DNA from: an uncultured Hyphomicrobiales bacterium
Lineage (GTDB): Bacteria; Pseudomonadota; Alphaproteobacteria; Rhizobiales; Beijerinckiaceae
Reading direction: 5' to 3'
DNA: 64,000 nt
NCBI GenBank assembly: GCA_903847605.1
Contig: CAINED010000013.1
Coordinates: 459,725-523,724 of the forward strand
Shown here piece by piece: positions 16,863-24,934 of the stretch (position 1 is its first letter; every line of letters starts with the position of its first letter). A model generated the notes under the pieces. It was given only the letters and a program-made list of their open reading frames with translations. It was not told the DNA's origin and searched no databases. The translations under genes were made by a program, and so were the position numbers.

Positions 16863-18116
16863 TTACACCCCCATCAGCTCCCGCCAGCCTTTCCAGAAAC
16901 CGCGTACGGCGGCTTCGGTGACGCGCGAGCCTTCGGTGGGTTCGATGTTGCGACCGCCCATGGGCATGACGGTTTGCGCTGTGGGATCGGCTTTCGCCGC
17001 CGTCTGCACCCAGCCGCCCACGCAGCCGTCTTCCATTGAAATGAGACCGGCGGGCCCGACGAGATTGTTCACCTTGAGCCGCAGTTCCTGCATATCCACA
17101 TCGTCGTCCTCGAAACCGAGGATCGTCCAGATCAATTCGCTCTTGTCGACGCCCTTGGGCACAAGCTGGCGCATGGCGAGCGCATTGAGAATCTGCTGCA
17201 CGACGGTCGTCGGGAAAATCGTCTGGATGGCGTTCGTCGTGTAGTCGCCGAGCTCCAGCTTGTGCTCCATCATGCGCACATCCTGCAGCTTGTACTGATC
17301 CTTCAGCGAGCGCACCTGCTCCTTGCCGACAACATCATCGCTATCCTTGTTGCGCACGGTGTAGCTCAGATGATGCCAGCCATTGTCCGACAGCTTGATG
17401 CCGCCGCCCATCGTCGGGCGCACGACGCCGAACGTGTTGTGAAAGACGTGCAACAGGCTTGCGTGATAGGCGTCCTTGTTGTTCTCGACGTAAAGCTTCC
17501 AGTTATTCGGCAGCACCTGGCTGTGATAGCCGAGCACCTTCAGCTTCTTCGGAAACACGCGGTCGATGTTGGCGCAGAGTTCCGGGCCGATATAGTCGCG
17601 GAAGGGCGGCGTCCTGTCGGAGAAAGTGCCGAAGATCAGGCCGCGATACGTCTCGACGCGCAGGCGTTGCAGCCCGTTCTTCTTTAGATCGAATTCCGGA
17701 TCGAGGCCGCCCTTGCCATTCACACCGCGGCGGAAGGCGACGCCAGTGAGGTTGCCGGCGAGGTCATAAACCCAGTTGTGATAGACGCAGGTCAGTTCCT
17801 GTACGTTGCCGCGCGGCTTGAAGCAGACGAGCGACCCCTTGTGCGCGCAGCGGTTGACCATGGCGTTGATGTTGCCGTCGCGGTCGCGCACGACGATGAG
17901 CGGCGCATCGCCAGCGAAGGTCGTCTTGAAGTCGCCGGGATTGGGAATTTCGCATTCGAGGCCGATGAAATTCCACACCGGCCCCTGGAAGATGCGCTGC
18001 TGCTCAAGCGCATAGAGCGTCTCGTCCGTGTAGACGCGATAGGGCGTTTGCGAAGTGTCGCTGTGCGGCCATCGGAAATCCGTTTCGTGGCGTGCCGCGA
18101 CGCTGCCGTCGTCCAT
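16863..18116 (-). CDS. Rieske aromatic-ring-hydroxylating dioxygenase, alpha subunit
   Basis: The 417-aa catalytic subunit has a Rieske [2Fe-2S] site, Cys90-X-His92 and Cys110-X2-His113 ('NRCAHKGSLVCF', 'CVYHNWVYD'), and the mononuclear iron site in 'ENNKDAYHASLLH' with His218, His223 and bridging Asp215. It adds O2 to an aromatic ring, using electrons from a reductase. Overall it resembles the benzoate/anthranilate/salicylate group; the substrate is not deducible. The ATG at 18116 has GGGAG 7 bp upstream; a GTG 21 bp earlier is less likely. It heads a unit with the beta subunit. Confidence 0.88.
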   Translation of the reverse strand: MDDGSVAARHETDFRWPHSDTSQTPYRVYTDETLYALEQQRIFQGPVWNFIGLECEIPNPGDFKTTFAGDAPLIVVRDRDGNINAMVNRCAHKGSLVCFKPRGNVQELTCVYHNWVYDLAGNLTGVAFRRGVNGKGGLDPEFDLKKNGLQRLRVETYRGLIFGTFSDRTPPFRDYIGPELCANIDRVFPKKLKVLGYHSQVLPNNWKLYVENNKDAYHASLLHVFHNTFGVVRPTMGGGIKLSDNGWHHLSYTVRNKDSDDVVGKEQVRSLKDQYKLQDVRMMEHKLELGDYTTNAIQTIFPTTVVQQILNALAMRQLVPKGVDKSELIWTILGFEDDDVDMQELRLKVNNLVGPAGLISMEDGCVGGWVQTAAKADPTAQTVMPMGGRNIEPTEGSRVTEAAVRGFWKGWRELMGV

Positions 18117-18245
18117 CTTTTCGCTCCCGGGGTGCACGCGCCCTGCGAGCGCGTTTCATTCATGCCATTCTTAAACAAACATGCGCGCATGAAAAAGGCC
18201 GCCAGCGAAATTCGCGGCGGCCCCAATTCGTTCAAGCGTTTCCGA

Positions 18246-18557
18246 TCACCACGGCGACCATGCGCCGAAACGGCCCGGCAAGGTCTCCGCACCGTAGCGG
18301 CTGCGATGGTGCAGATAGGCCGGGAAGTTATGCGCGGTGTCCATGGTGACGTAGCGCTGCATGCTGCCGACCGGCGGATATTTGCCGCTGTCGAGGAAGC
18401 TGCGCTGGGTGATGGTCAGCTGGCGCGGGTTCTTCTTTTTGCGGCTCTGCGCCTCGGCGCTCGCCACGGTCACGGCCAGCATGGCTGCCGAACTTGCGGC
18501 GATCACGAGTGTAGCAACGGCCCGCCGCCCAAAAACTCCCAACATGGACTTCCTCAT
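18246..18557 (-). CDS. Small secreted protein, unknown function
   Basis: The 103-aa product has a basic N-terminus and a long signal peptide ending near 'ASAEAQS', then ~60 mature residues with a basic 'RKKKNPRQ' start and an aromatic C-terminus (GAWSPW). 'RSFLDSGKYPPVGSMQRYV' resembles a motif that I recall from small exported proteins of Rhizobiales without known role. It is monocistronic, 116 bp from the next minus-strand gene upstream. Confidence 0.6.
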   Translation of the reverse strand: MRKSMLGVFGRRAVATLVIAASSAAMLAVTVASAEAQSRKKKNPRQLTITQRSFLDSGKYPPVGSMQRYVTMDTAHNFPAYLHHRSRYGAETLPGRFGAWSPW

Positions 18558-18673
18558 TCGGTTCGAATCCAGAGCCTTACTTTACGCCGAAATTCGCCGC
18601 GCGCGACAGGAATCGAACGCCGGCGAGAAGATTTGGTTGCGGTGTGGCGAAATCGCCGGGGCGTGCCGGCCGG

Positions 18674-19528
18674 TCAGCGGCGGCGATTTTCCGCCTGCGC
18701 CAGCGTTCCCTTGAGCGGGAGGCCAGGGGCGGCAGTGGAAAGCCATTCCGGTTGCTTGCCCGGCGCGGCGGCATTGCGCACCTGCGCGCAATCGCGGCGT
18801 CGTTGGGTTTCGGTCGCTGCGAAATATTTGCCGAGGTCGCGGTCGTCGCCGGAAGAAAGGAGATCGAGCCGGTTGATGGCGCAGACGAGGGCGTTGCGAT
18901 CGACAGGCCGATCCGCCGTGCCGCAGCCGATGCCGGAAAAGCCGATGCCCGGCGCCTGCCTCGGCAGGCGGAAACCGATGCAGGCAGTGAATTTTTCGCC
19001 TGTCTGCACTTGCAGGTCGGCCATTTCGACCTTGCCGAAACGGGTTTCGACCTGTCCGGGCAGGGCGGAGCGCGAAACCGCAGCCCCCGCTCGCGCCGCC
19101 AGCCGCGCCATGTCCGGGAAGAGCGCAACCGCAGGCTCCTGAACTTCGCCGTAGCGGCGGATTTCGATCCGCAGCCAGTTCCCCTTGCCAGGCTCTTCGG
19201 CGCCGAAAGATAGGGAATCCACGCGGTCGCCGTTCGTCTGGTGGCGGCGCGCGGAAAACTGGCGGGGTTCCGCGCCGAAGGCCTGCGAGGGCATGGCGTA
19301 AAGCTGGAAGGGCCGGACGATTTCGATCCATTCCGCGCGGGGGGCGGCAGGACGCTCGGGCGACTGGGTGGCGAATTCCGGCGGGTCGAGCAGGAAGGCG
19401 GCGACGCCGGCCATCGCCGTCAGGGTGACGGCCGTTGCGAACAGGGTTTTCAGCACGCGCCTGCCGAAGCCCGGCAAACGCCTCAACGCTGGGCCGGACA
19501 GGTTTCCGGCCGTACTCGACACCGACAT
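18674..19528 (-). CDS. Single-pass membrane protein of unknown function
   Basis: The 284-aa protein has one transmembrane segment (roughly residues 25-48, 'VLKTLFATAVTLTAMAGVAAFLL') after a basic N-terminus. A soluble domain of ~230 residues follows. It contains several cysteines ('TACIGF', 'GIGCGT', 'ALVCAI', 'RRDCAQ') that could form disulfides outside the membrane. I recognise no family. GGGGAG 7 bp before the ATG at 19528 decides the start over an upstream GTG at 19546. The following 274 bp to asd hold the two divergent promoters and nothing else I can name. Confidence 0.6.
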   Translation of the reverse strand: MSVSSTAGNLSGPALRRLPGFGRRVLKTLFATAVTLTAMAGVAAFLLDPPEFATQSPERPAAPRAEWIEIVRPFQLYAMPSQAFGAEPRQFSARRHQTNGDRVDSLSFGAEEPGKGNWLRIEIRRYGEVQEPAVALFPDMARLAARAGAAVSRSALPGQVETRFGKVEMADLQVQTGEKFTACIGFRLPRQAPGIGFSGIGCGTADRPVDRNALVCAINRLDLLSSGDDRDLGKYFAATETQRRRDCAQVRNAAAPGKQPEWLSTAAPGLPLKGTLAQAENRRR

Positions 19529-19802
19529 CGAACGCTCCCCGGCCACTTCTGGCGCAAGATCGACCGATAAAGTTTGAACGATGTCGTTGAGCGCAAAGTT
19601 ACCAGCCGCCCGCCTTTTGCCCGAAAGGTGAATCGAACGTTAACAAGCGTTACGGCGCGACTTTCAGCGTTCGATCGGCGCGCCGTCAACCGGAATCGTT
19701 TGACTTCCCGTCATGCGCATGTTTTGGAGCGCGCTGCATTGCAATATGCATCTGTCCGAGGGCTGCGCCGCGGGCGGAAGCCGACCATTCAGGATCGATA
19801 TC

Positions 19803-20837
19803 ATGGCTTTCAAGGTCGCCATCGTCGGCGCCACAGGCAATGTGGGCCGGGAAATGCTGGACATTCTGGCGGAGCGCAAGTTTCCGGTGAGCGAGGTCGT
19901 CGCCCTCGCCTCGGCGCGGTCCATGGGCACGGAAGTCTCGTTCGGCGACAAGACATTGAAGTGCAAGCACCTCGACACCTACGATTTCTCCGACACCGAC
20001 ATCTGCCTGATGTCGGCAGGCGGCGGCGTCTCCAAGGAGTGGTCGCCGAAGATCGGCGCGCTCGGCTGCGTCGTCATCGATAATTCTTCCGCCTGGCGCT
20101 ACGATTCCGACGTGCCGCTCGTCGTGCCGGAAGTGAATGCCGATGCGCTGAAGGATTTTTCGCGCCTCAACATCATCGCAAATCCGAACTGCTCGACCGC
20201 GCAGCTCGTCGTCGCGCTGAAGCCGCTGCACGACAAGGCGAAGATCACGCGTGTCGTCGTTTCGACCTACCAGTCGGTGTCCGGCGCGGGCAAGGAAGCG
20301 ATGGATGAATTGTTCTCGCAGACACGCGCCGTTTTCGTGTCCGATCCCGTCACGACGAAGAAGTTTCCCAAGCGCATCGCCTTCAACCTCATTCCGCAGA
20401 TCGACGTCTTCATGGAGGACGGCTACACCAAGGAAGAGTGGAAGATGATGGCGGAGACGAAGAAGATCCTCGATCCGAAGATCAAGCTCACCGCCACCTG
20501 CGTGCGCGTGCCCGTCTTCATTTCCCATTCGGAATCGGTCAACGTCGAGTTCGAAAATCCGATCACGCCTGAGGAAGCGCGCGAGATCCTGCGCAATGCG
20601 CCCGGCGTTCTCGTGATCGACAAGCGCGAGCCCGGCGGCTACATCACCCCGCACGAGGCGGCAGGAGAGGACGCGACTTACGTTTCGCGCATTCGCGAGG
20701 ATGCGACCGTCGAGAACGGCCTCGCCTTCTGGTGCGTGTCGGACAACCTGCGCAAGGGCGCGGCGCTGAACGCGATCCAGATCGCCGAAGAGCTAGTGAA
20801 GCGCAAGCTGATCGTCGCGAAGAAGAAAGCGGCCTGA
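19803..20837 (+). CDS. asd: Aspartate-semialdehyde dehydrogenase
   Basis: The 344-aa enzyme starts 'MAFKVAIVGATGNVGREML', an NADP-binding GxxGxxG, and has the catalytic Cys130 in 'NPNCSTAQL' plus 'HSESVNVEFENPI' with the active-site histidine. It reduces aspartyl phosphate to aspartate semialdehyde, the branch point to lysine/diaminopimelate, threonine and methionine. AGGA upstream supports the ATG at 19803; in-frame codons further upstream (from 19713) lack a plausible ribosome site. A rho-independent terminator follows at 20861-20896, so it is transcribed alone. Confidence 0.95.
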   Translation: MAFKVAIVGATGNVGREMLDILAERKFPVSEVVALASARSMGTEVSFGDKTLKCKHLDTYDFSDTDICLMSAGGGVSKEWSPKIGALGCVVIDNSSAWRYDSDVPLVVPEVNADALKDFSRLNIIANPNCSTAQLVVALKPLHDKAKITRVVVSTYQSVSGAGKEAMDELFSQTRAVFVSDPVTTKKFPKRIAFNLIPQIDVFMEDGYTKEEWKMMAETKKILDPKIKLTATCVRVPVFISHSESVNVEFENPITPEEAREILRNAPGVLVIDKREPGGYITPHEAAGEDATYVSRIREDATVENGLAFWCVSDNLRKGAALNAIQIAEELVKRKLIVAKKKAA

Positions 20838-20860
20838 ATTCAATAGATTGAGATAAACCG

Positions 20861-20896
20861 GCCCGCTGCCCGCAAGGCGGCGGGCTTGTTTTTTGG
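20861..20896 (+). terminator. Rho-independent terminator of asd
   Basis: A 10-bp stem GCCCGCTGCC (20861-20870) / GGCGGCGGGC (20876-20885), with one G-T pair and a 5-nt loop, is followed by TTGTTTTTT. It sits 24 bp after the asd stop and isolates asd from vapBC. Confidence 0.85.
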
Positions 20897-20942
20897 CGTA
20901 CTTTCTATAAGTTGGGATGCAATTCTAGAATTGAGGTCCGCC

Positions 20943-21191
20943 ATGGGCATCAGCATCAAGAACGACGAGGTCGAGAAGATGGCGCGCGCACTGGCGCAGC
21001 GCCATGGAGTCGGCCTGACCGAGATTATCCATGAAGCGCTCAGGGAGAAGATGGAGCGCGAAGAGAGAAAGCCGAGTTTGGCCGAGCGCATCAAGCCGAT
21101 TCAGGACCGGATCGCGTCGTATCCGCCGACGGGCCTGAAGGCGGACAAAGCATTCTTCGACTGGATCAATGGCGAAGACGAGAGAAAGTAG
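20943..21191 (+). CDS. vapB: VapB-type antitoxin (PSK/Rv0623-like)
   Basis: The 82-aa protein starts 'MGISIKNDEVEKMARALAQRHG', the ribbon-helix-helix-like N-terminus of PSK-type VapB antitoxins ('LTEIIHEALREKM' follows). The C-terminal tail 'KADKAFFDWINGEDERK' should wrap the toxin. GAGG precedes the ATG. It lies 2 bp ahead of the PIN-domain gene, the standard antitoxin-first order. It is expected to bind its own promoter and neutralise VapC. Confidence 0.85.
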   Translation: MGISIKNDEVEKMARALAQRHGVGLTEIIHEALREKMEREERKPSLAERIKPIQDRIASYPPTGLKADKAFFDWINGEDERK

Positions 21192-21193
21192 CC

Positions 21194-21613
21194 ATGGTCG
21201 TTGTAGACGCTTCTGCGCTGGTGGCGATCATTTGCGCCGAAGCCGACGCAGACACGCTTCTCAATGCCATTGAGACAGCGCCGGACAGCGTCGCGTTTCG
21301 CAAGGTATCGGAGATTTCGATTTGGGAAGCGGCATGTGCGGTCAGCCGCATCAAACGTGTTTCCAGACCGCAGGCGCTACTTGAAGTTGAAAATTTTCTG
21401 AGGGCAGCGTCGATTTCGCGTGCGGCGGCAGACGAGCATGTCACGCGAATTGCCGTGGATGCCGCCGAGCGCTACGGGGCGGGCAATATTCAAGGAAATC
21501 CTGCGATCCTGAATCTCGGCGACTGCTTTTCCTACGCCACCGCGCGTTATTTCTCGGCGAGACTCATCTGCAAGGGCGAGGACTTTCGTCGCACGGATAT
21601 CGAGATCGCCTAG
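21194..21613 (+). CDS. vapC: VapC-type PIN-domain ribonuclease toxin
   Basis: The 139-aa PIN domain starts 'MVVVDASALVAIICAE' with the first catalytic Asp, then 'VSEISIWEAACAV' (Glu), and the downstream acidic pair in 'NLGDCFSYATA' and 'CKGEDFRRTDIEIA'. All four acidic positions are present, so it is probably an active endoribonuclease, typically cutting tRNA or rRNA. It is co-transcribed with vapB with a 2-bp gap. Confidence 0.87.
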   Translation: MVVVDASALVAIICAEADADTLLNAIETAPDSVAFRKVSEISIWEAACAVSRIKRVSRPQALLEVENFLRAASISRAAADEHVTRIAVDAAERYGAGNIQGNPAILNLGDCFSYATARYFSARLICKGEDFRRTDIEIA

Positions 21614-21616
21614 CGT

Positions 21617-21952
21617 TCAATCCAGCGCGCTCAAATCCAGCGGTCTGATGGCGCCCATCCAGATCGCGCGGTCGCGATGATCGACGAGCGCATTTTCCGT
21701 ATTCGGATGCGAGAAGATTGTGAGGCCGTCGCGGTTCATTGCGAGCCAGGTGAGCACCGGCCCCACCTTCTCCGGCGGCACGGTTAGCTGGCAGCTCCAG
21801 TCGGGATGCGGTCCCACCGGGCGTTCGTGCATCCTGCCCATTCTTATGCCGAAAATTTCGCTGCAGCGCGTGCAGACGGCGCGCGCCTTCTCCACGCTCG
21901 CCGCGTCGAAATAGACGTGGGCATGGAATGACGGGAATTCGTTCTCGTTCAT
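21617..21952 (-). CDS. DOPA 4,5-dioxygenase-like protein
   Basis: The 111-aa product has the compact fold of the DOPA-dioxygenase family: 'FHAHVYFDAASVEKA' with the metal-binding His pair, 'GPHPDWSCQLTV' and 'LTIFSHPNTENALVDHRDRAIWMG'. In fungi and plants related enzymes cleave DOPA for betalain-like pigments; in bacteria the role is unclear. GGAG 7 bp upstream of the ATG at 21952 decides the start over one nine codons earlier. It stops 3 bp after vapC on the opposite strand. Confidence 0.8.
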   Translation of the reverse strand: MNENEFPSFHAHVYFDAASVEKARAVCTRCSEIFGIRMGRMHERPVGPHPDWSCQLTVPPEKVGPVLTWLAMNRDGLTIFSHPNTENALVDHRDRAIWMGAIRPLDLSALD

Positions 21953-22082
21953 GCTGCGCTCCAAGGGGTCATGCGCCAATGTATTTGGCCGGCGTGCCTG
22001 GGCAAGCTCGTGCGCCGGTTCTTGCTAATGCGGCTGATTTCATGTGAATTCGGATTCAACAAAACGCAACGAAGGAAACGCC

Positions 22083-23246
22083 ATGTCGCTCGCCGAAGCC
22101 CGCCGCAAACGCATCCTCACCACGCATGTCGGCTCGCTGCCGCGCCCGGCCGCGTTGAGCGAACTCATGGTCGCGCGCATGGACGGGCGGACGGTCGATC
22201 AGGCGAAATACGACGCGACCGTGCGCAAGGCCGTGAAGGATTGCGTCGACTGGCAGGCGAAATGCGGCATCGATATCGTCAGCGATGGCGAGCAATCGAA
22301 GACCGGCTTCTTCGCCTATGTGAAGGAACGTGTCGGCGGCGTCGAGCCGCGTTCGGCCGGCGCGAAAGGCCGCGACCACACCAAGGAGATCGACGCCTTT
22401 CCCGACTTTTATGCCGCGGGACATTCGGGCACGCAGCCGGCGGGTTCGCAATGCACGGGTCCCATGAAATACACCGGCATGGAAATTCTCAAGGCCGATC
22501 TTGAAAATCTGAAGGCGGCCGTCGCCGGTCACGACTTCGCCGACGTCTTCATCCCCGCAGCGTCCGTTGGCACGGTCGAGGGCGCGGTCGTCAACATGCA
22601 TTACAAGACCGAGGACGAGTTTCTGGAAGCCTGCGCCGAAACGATGCGCGTCGAATACGAAGCGATCGCCGCGGCGGGCTTTTCCGTGCAGCTCGACGAC
22701 CCGCGTCTTGCCATGCACTACATGCTCAATCCCGACATGACGATCGAGCAAGCGCGCAAATGGGCGTGGCGGCGCGTTGAAGCCATGAACCACTCGATCC
22801 GCAACATTCCGGCCGAGCGGGTAAGGCATCATACCTGTTACGGCATCAACATGGGCCCGCGCACGCACGACATGGAGATGAAGCATCTCATCGACATCAT
22901 TCTGGGCATCAACGCGAATTATTATTCGTTCGAATACGGCAATCCGCGCCACGAGCATGAATGGAAGATCTGGGGCGACGTGCATATGAAGGAGGACAAG
23001 GTCCTGCTTCCGGGCGTCGTCACGCACGCCAGCGTGCTCGTCGAACATCCCGAACTCGTCGCCGAGCGCATCTGCCGCTTCGCCAGCGTCGTCGGCAAGG
23101 AGAATGTCATCGCCTCGACCGATTGCGGCTTTGCTTCGACGCCTCGCGCCGTGCCTGAAGTGATCGACTCCATCGTCGAAGCCAAGCTGAAGAGCCTCGC
23201 GGAAGGCGCGCGCCTCGCGACGAAACAGCTTTACGGCGGTAAATGA
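22083..23246 (+). CDS. MetE C-terminal-like zinc methyltransferase/EaCoMT-like enzyme
   Basis: The 387-aa protein corresponds to the C-terminal (catalytic) half of cobalamin-independent methionine synthase: 'LTTHVGSLPRP' at the N-terminus, 'HHTCYGI' (zinc His/Cys), 'YYSFEYGNPRHEHE' and 'ASTDCGFAS' (second zinc Cys). It lacks the N-terminal MetE domain, as do archaeal MetE and epoxyalkane:coenzyme M transferase. It should activate a thiol at zinc and move an alkyl group. AAGGA supports the ATG at 22083. Its stop overlaps the start of the next gene by 4 bp. Confidence 0.85.
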   Translation: MSLAEARRKRILTTHVGSLPRPAALSELMVARMDGRTVDQAKYDATVRKAVKDCVDWQAKCGIDIVSDGEQSKTGFFAYVKERVGGVEPRSAGAKGRDHTKEIDAFPDFYAAGHSGTQPAGSQCTGPMKYTGMEILKADLENLKAAVAGHDFADVFIPAASVGTVEGAVVNMHYKTEDEFLEACAETMRVEYEAIAAAGFSVQLDDPRLAMHYMLNPDMTIEQARKWAWRRVEAMNHSIRNIPAERVRHHTCYGINMGPRTHDMEMKHLIDIILGINANYYSFEYGNPRHEHEWKIWGDVHMKEDKVLLPGVVTHASVLVEHPELVAERICRFASVVGKENVIASTDCGFASTPRAVPEVIDSIVEAKLKSLAEGARLATKQLYGGK

Positions 23247-23608
23247 AAGTCGAGGGGATGAAGGTCTATGTCACCCGAGGCAGCGTGCACGCGGGCGACG
23301 ATACGGATGCTCCGCATGCGGCCACGTTCGACTTTCCGGAGGACGCCGATCTGAAATCTGTCGTTGCCGATCTTGCGCAGCGATACTTACCCACCGTCAT
23401 CGGCGGCAATTCCGTGTGGTCGGTTGTCTCGAATACAATGGTCGCCATCGTCGCCGGGCGTTGGCGGGAACCGCGCATGTTCCTCGCCTTCGAAAGCGAT
23501 CTCGACCGCCGCGACGGCATACTTTGCCTGCATTTCAACTACCATGCTCAGGAAGATCCCGAGGCCGTCTGGCGGATATTCTGGAGCTTCCGGACCAAAG
23601 GGCAGTAG
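23243..23608 (+). CDS. Small protein coupled to the MetE-like gene
   Basis: The 121-aa protein has no motif I recognise. It is acidic and contains 'TFDFPEDADLKSVVADLAQRYLPTVIGG' and 'HFNYHAQEDPEAVWRIFWSF'. Its ATG overlaps the TGA of the upstream gene (ATGA), so it is translated with the MetE-like enzyme and may support it. No signal peptide or membrane segment is present. Confidence 0.6.
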   Translation: MKVEGMKVYVTRGSVHAGDDTDAPHAATFDFPEDADLKSVVADLAQRYLPTVIGGNSVWSVVSNTMVAIVAGRWREPRMFLAFESDLDRRDGILCLHFNYHAQEDPEAVWRIFWSFRTKGQ

Positions 23609-23700
23609 CGGGCAAACGGTGCATTCACTAAGCCCAAAAGGAATGCGAGCGGCAGGCTGCGTCGGCCTGTCAAAAAGCTATCATAAATTGCTCAAATGAA

Positions 23701-23724
23701 AAGGGCGCAGTTGAATGCGCCCTT
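23701..23724 (-). terminator. Terminator of the PsiF-repeat gene
   Basis: A perfect 9-bp stem AAGGGCGCA / TGCGCCCTT with a 6-nt loop lies 20 bp past the stop of the minus-strand gene 23745-24089. On the minus strand it is followed by TTCATTT, a short T-rich tract, so it works mainly for that gene. Confidence 0.65.
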
Positions 23725-23744
23725 CCAGATGATCTCCAGTCAGA

Positions 23745-24089
23745 TCACGCGCCGCCATTGTCGGCGATGCATTTCTTGGTGAAGCTCGCCTGCGCTGCGC
23801 CGGCAAGTTTCTTCTCCTTCGCCTCGGTCTCGCATTTCGTGGTGGCAGCGTCGGTCACGCATTTCTTGGAGAAACTGGCCTTGGCGGCACCGGCGAGTTT
23901 CTTCTCGGTCGCCTGCAATTCGCAGGATTCGACCGGCGACTCCGAAACGCATTTCTTCAAGAAGCTGTTCTTGGCCGCGCCGGCGAGCTTCTTTTCCGTC
24001 GCCTGAACCTCGCAGGTCTGGGCGAAAGCGCCATTGGCGGCAAAGCAGAATGCGATGGCGAACGGAACAGCGAGTACGAGTCTTTTCAT
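23745..24089 (-). CDS. Secreted PsiF-repeat protein
   Basis: The 114-aa product has a signal peptide (to ~'NGAFAQ') and then three near-identical units of about 30 residues, each with 'KKLAGAA..SF..KC' bracketed by two cysteines. This matches the PsiF repeat of phosphate-starvation-inducible proteins. Each unit is likely a small disulfide-linked helical hairpin in the periplasm; the function of PsiF is unknown. GGGAG 7 bp before the ATG at 24089 decides the start. It is monocistronic with its own terminator. Confidence 0.8.
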   Translation of the reverse strand: MKRLVLAVPFAIAFCFAANGAFAQTCEVQATEKKLAGAAKNSFLKKCVSESPVESCELQATEKKLAGAAKASFSKKCVTDAATTKCETEAKEKKLAGAAQASFTKKCIADNGGA

Positions 24090-24184
24090 CTCGGGTCTCC
24101 CAATAGGCATCTTATGCCGACTCAAATCATAGCGCGCGTCCAAGTGCGCGAACAGGGCGGAAATTCGGCGAGTTGTTGCGGCCT

Positions 24185-24934
24185 TTACGTAACGAGGATC
24201 GTGACGCTGATCGCCACCAGAAACCAGAGCACGAGAATCTTGAAATGGCGGGCGGGCAGGACGTGAAACAATCTGGCGCCGAGCCAGACCGAAAAGATGG
24301 ATGGAATCATGAATATGGCGACATGAGTGACAACGCGCGAGGTCACCGCGCCAGCGACGATGAGGGCGATAAAGACCGAAATCGTCACGGCGGCCATGGC
24401 CGAGACGATATTGGCGCGCTGGGTCGAGGCCTCGCCGGGTAAAGCCATCAGGTAGAGAACAGTGGCAGGTCCGCCGACGCCGGCCAGGCCGTTGATCAGT
24501 CCGGTCAGGCCGCCTGACACAAAGCCCGGGAAAATTCCGCGCGGGCCGCGATAGGTCCAGCCGCGCATCGTGATGAGGGTCGCGAGAAGGACCAGAGCCG
24601 CAATGATTTTCTTCACGATGGCCGGATCGAGCGAGACGAGCAGCGCGGTGCCGGCGGGCGTCAACGCCAGCGAGCCGGCGATCATCGGCCCGACATCTCG
24701 CCAGTTGGTCAACGGGATGGCGCGCGGAATGAGCTGCAGGGTGGCGAATGCGCCGAGGCCTGTCATGGTCGCCAGGGCTTCAACCGGCCCCCAGAGCAGC
24801 GCGAGCAGCGGCACCATGACAAGGCCGGAGCCGAAACCGGTAAAGCCGCGCACAACGCCGCCTGCGACGACCGTCGCCAGCGCCAGAGTGAATTCGAGCG
24901 GCGTGTAAATCCAGAAAGAGGCGAGGTAAGACAT
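24185..24934 (-). CDS. TauE/SafE-family sulfite exporter-like permease
   Basis: The 249-aa membrane protein has about eight hydrophobic helices and the family's two repeated glycine-rich loops ('GGVVRGFTGFGSGLVMVPLLAL' and 'SGGLTGLINGLAGVGGPATVLYLMA'). The family exports anions such as sulfite or sulfoacetate, or organic acids; substrate unknown. Its ATG overlaps the last base of mtaB's TGA (TGATG), so it is coupled to mtaB. A functional link to tRNA modification is not expected. Confidence 0.85.
   Translation of the reverse strand: MSYLASFWIYTPLEFTLALATVVAGGVVRGFTGFGSGLVMVPLLALLWGPVEALATMTGLGAFATLQLIPRAIPLTNWRDVGPMIAGSLALTPAGTALLVSLDPAIVKKIIAALVLLATLITMRGWTYRGPRGIFPGFVSGGLTGLINGLAGVGGPATVLYLMALPGEASTQRANIVSAMAAVTISVFIALIVAGAVTSRVVTHVAIFMIPSIFSVWLGARLFHVLPARHFKILVLWFLVAISVTILVT

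Noticed and set aside
18551..18640. tRNA T-loop-like GGTTCGAATCC and nearby ATCGAAC
   Set aside because: No pairing acceptor, D or anticodon arms can be drawn around either site.
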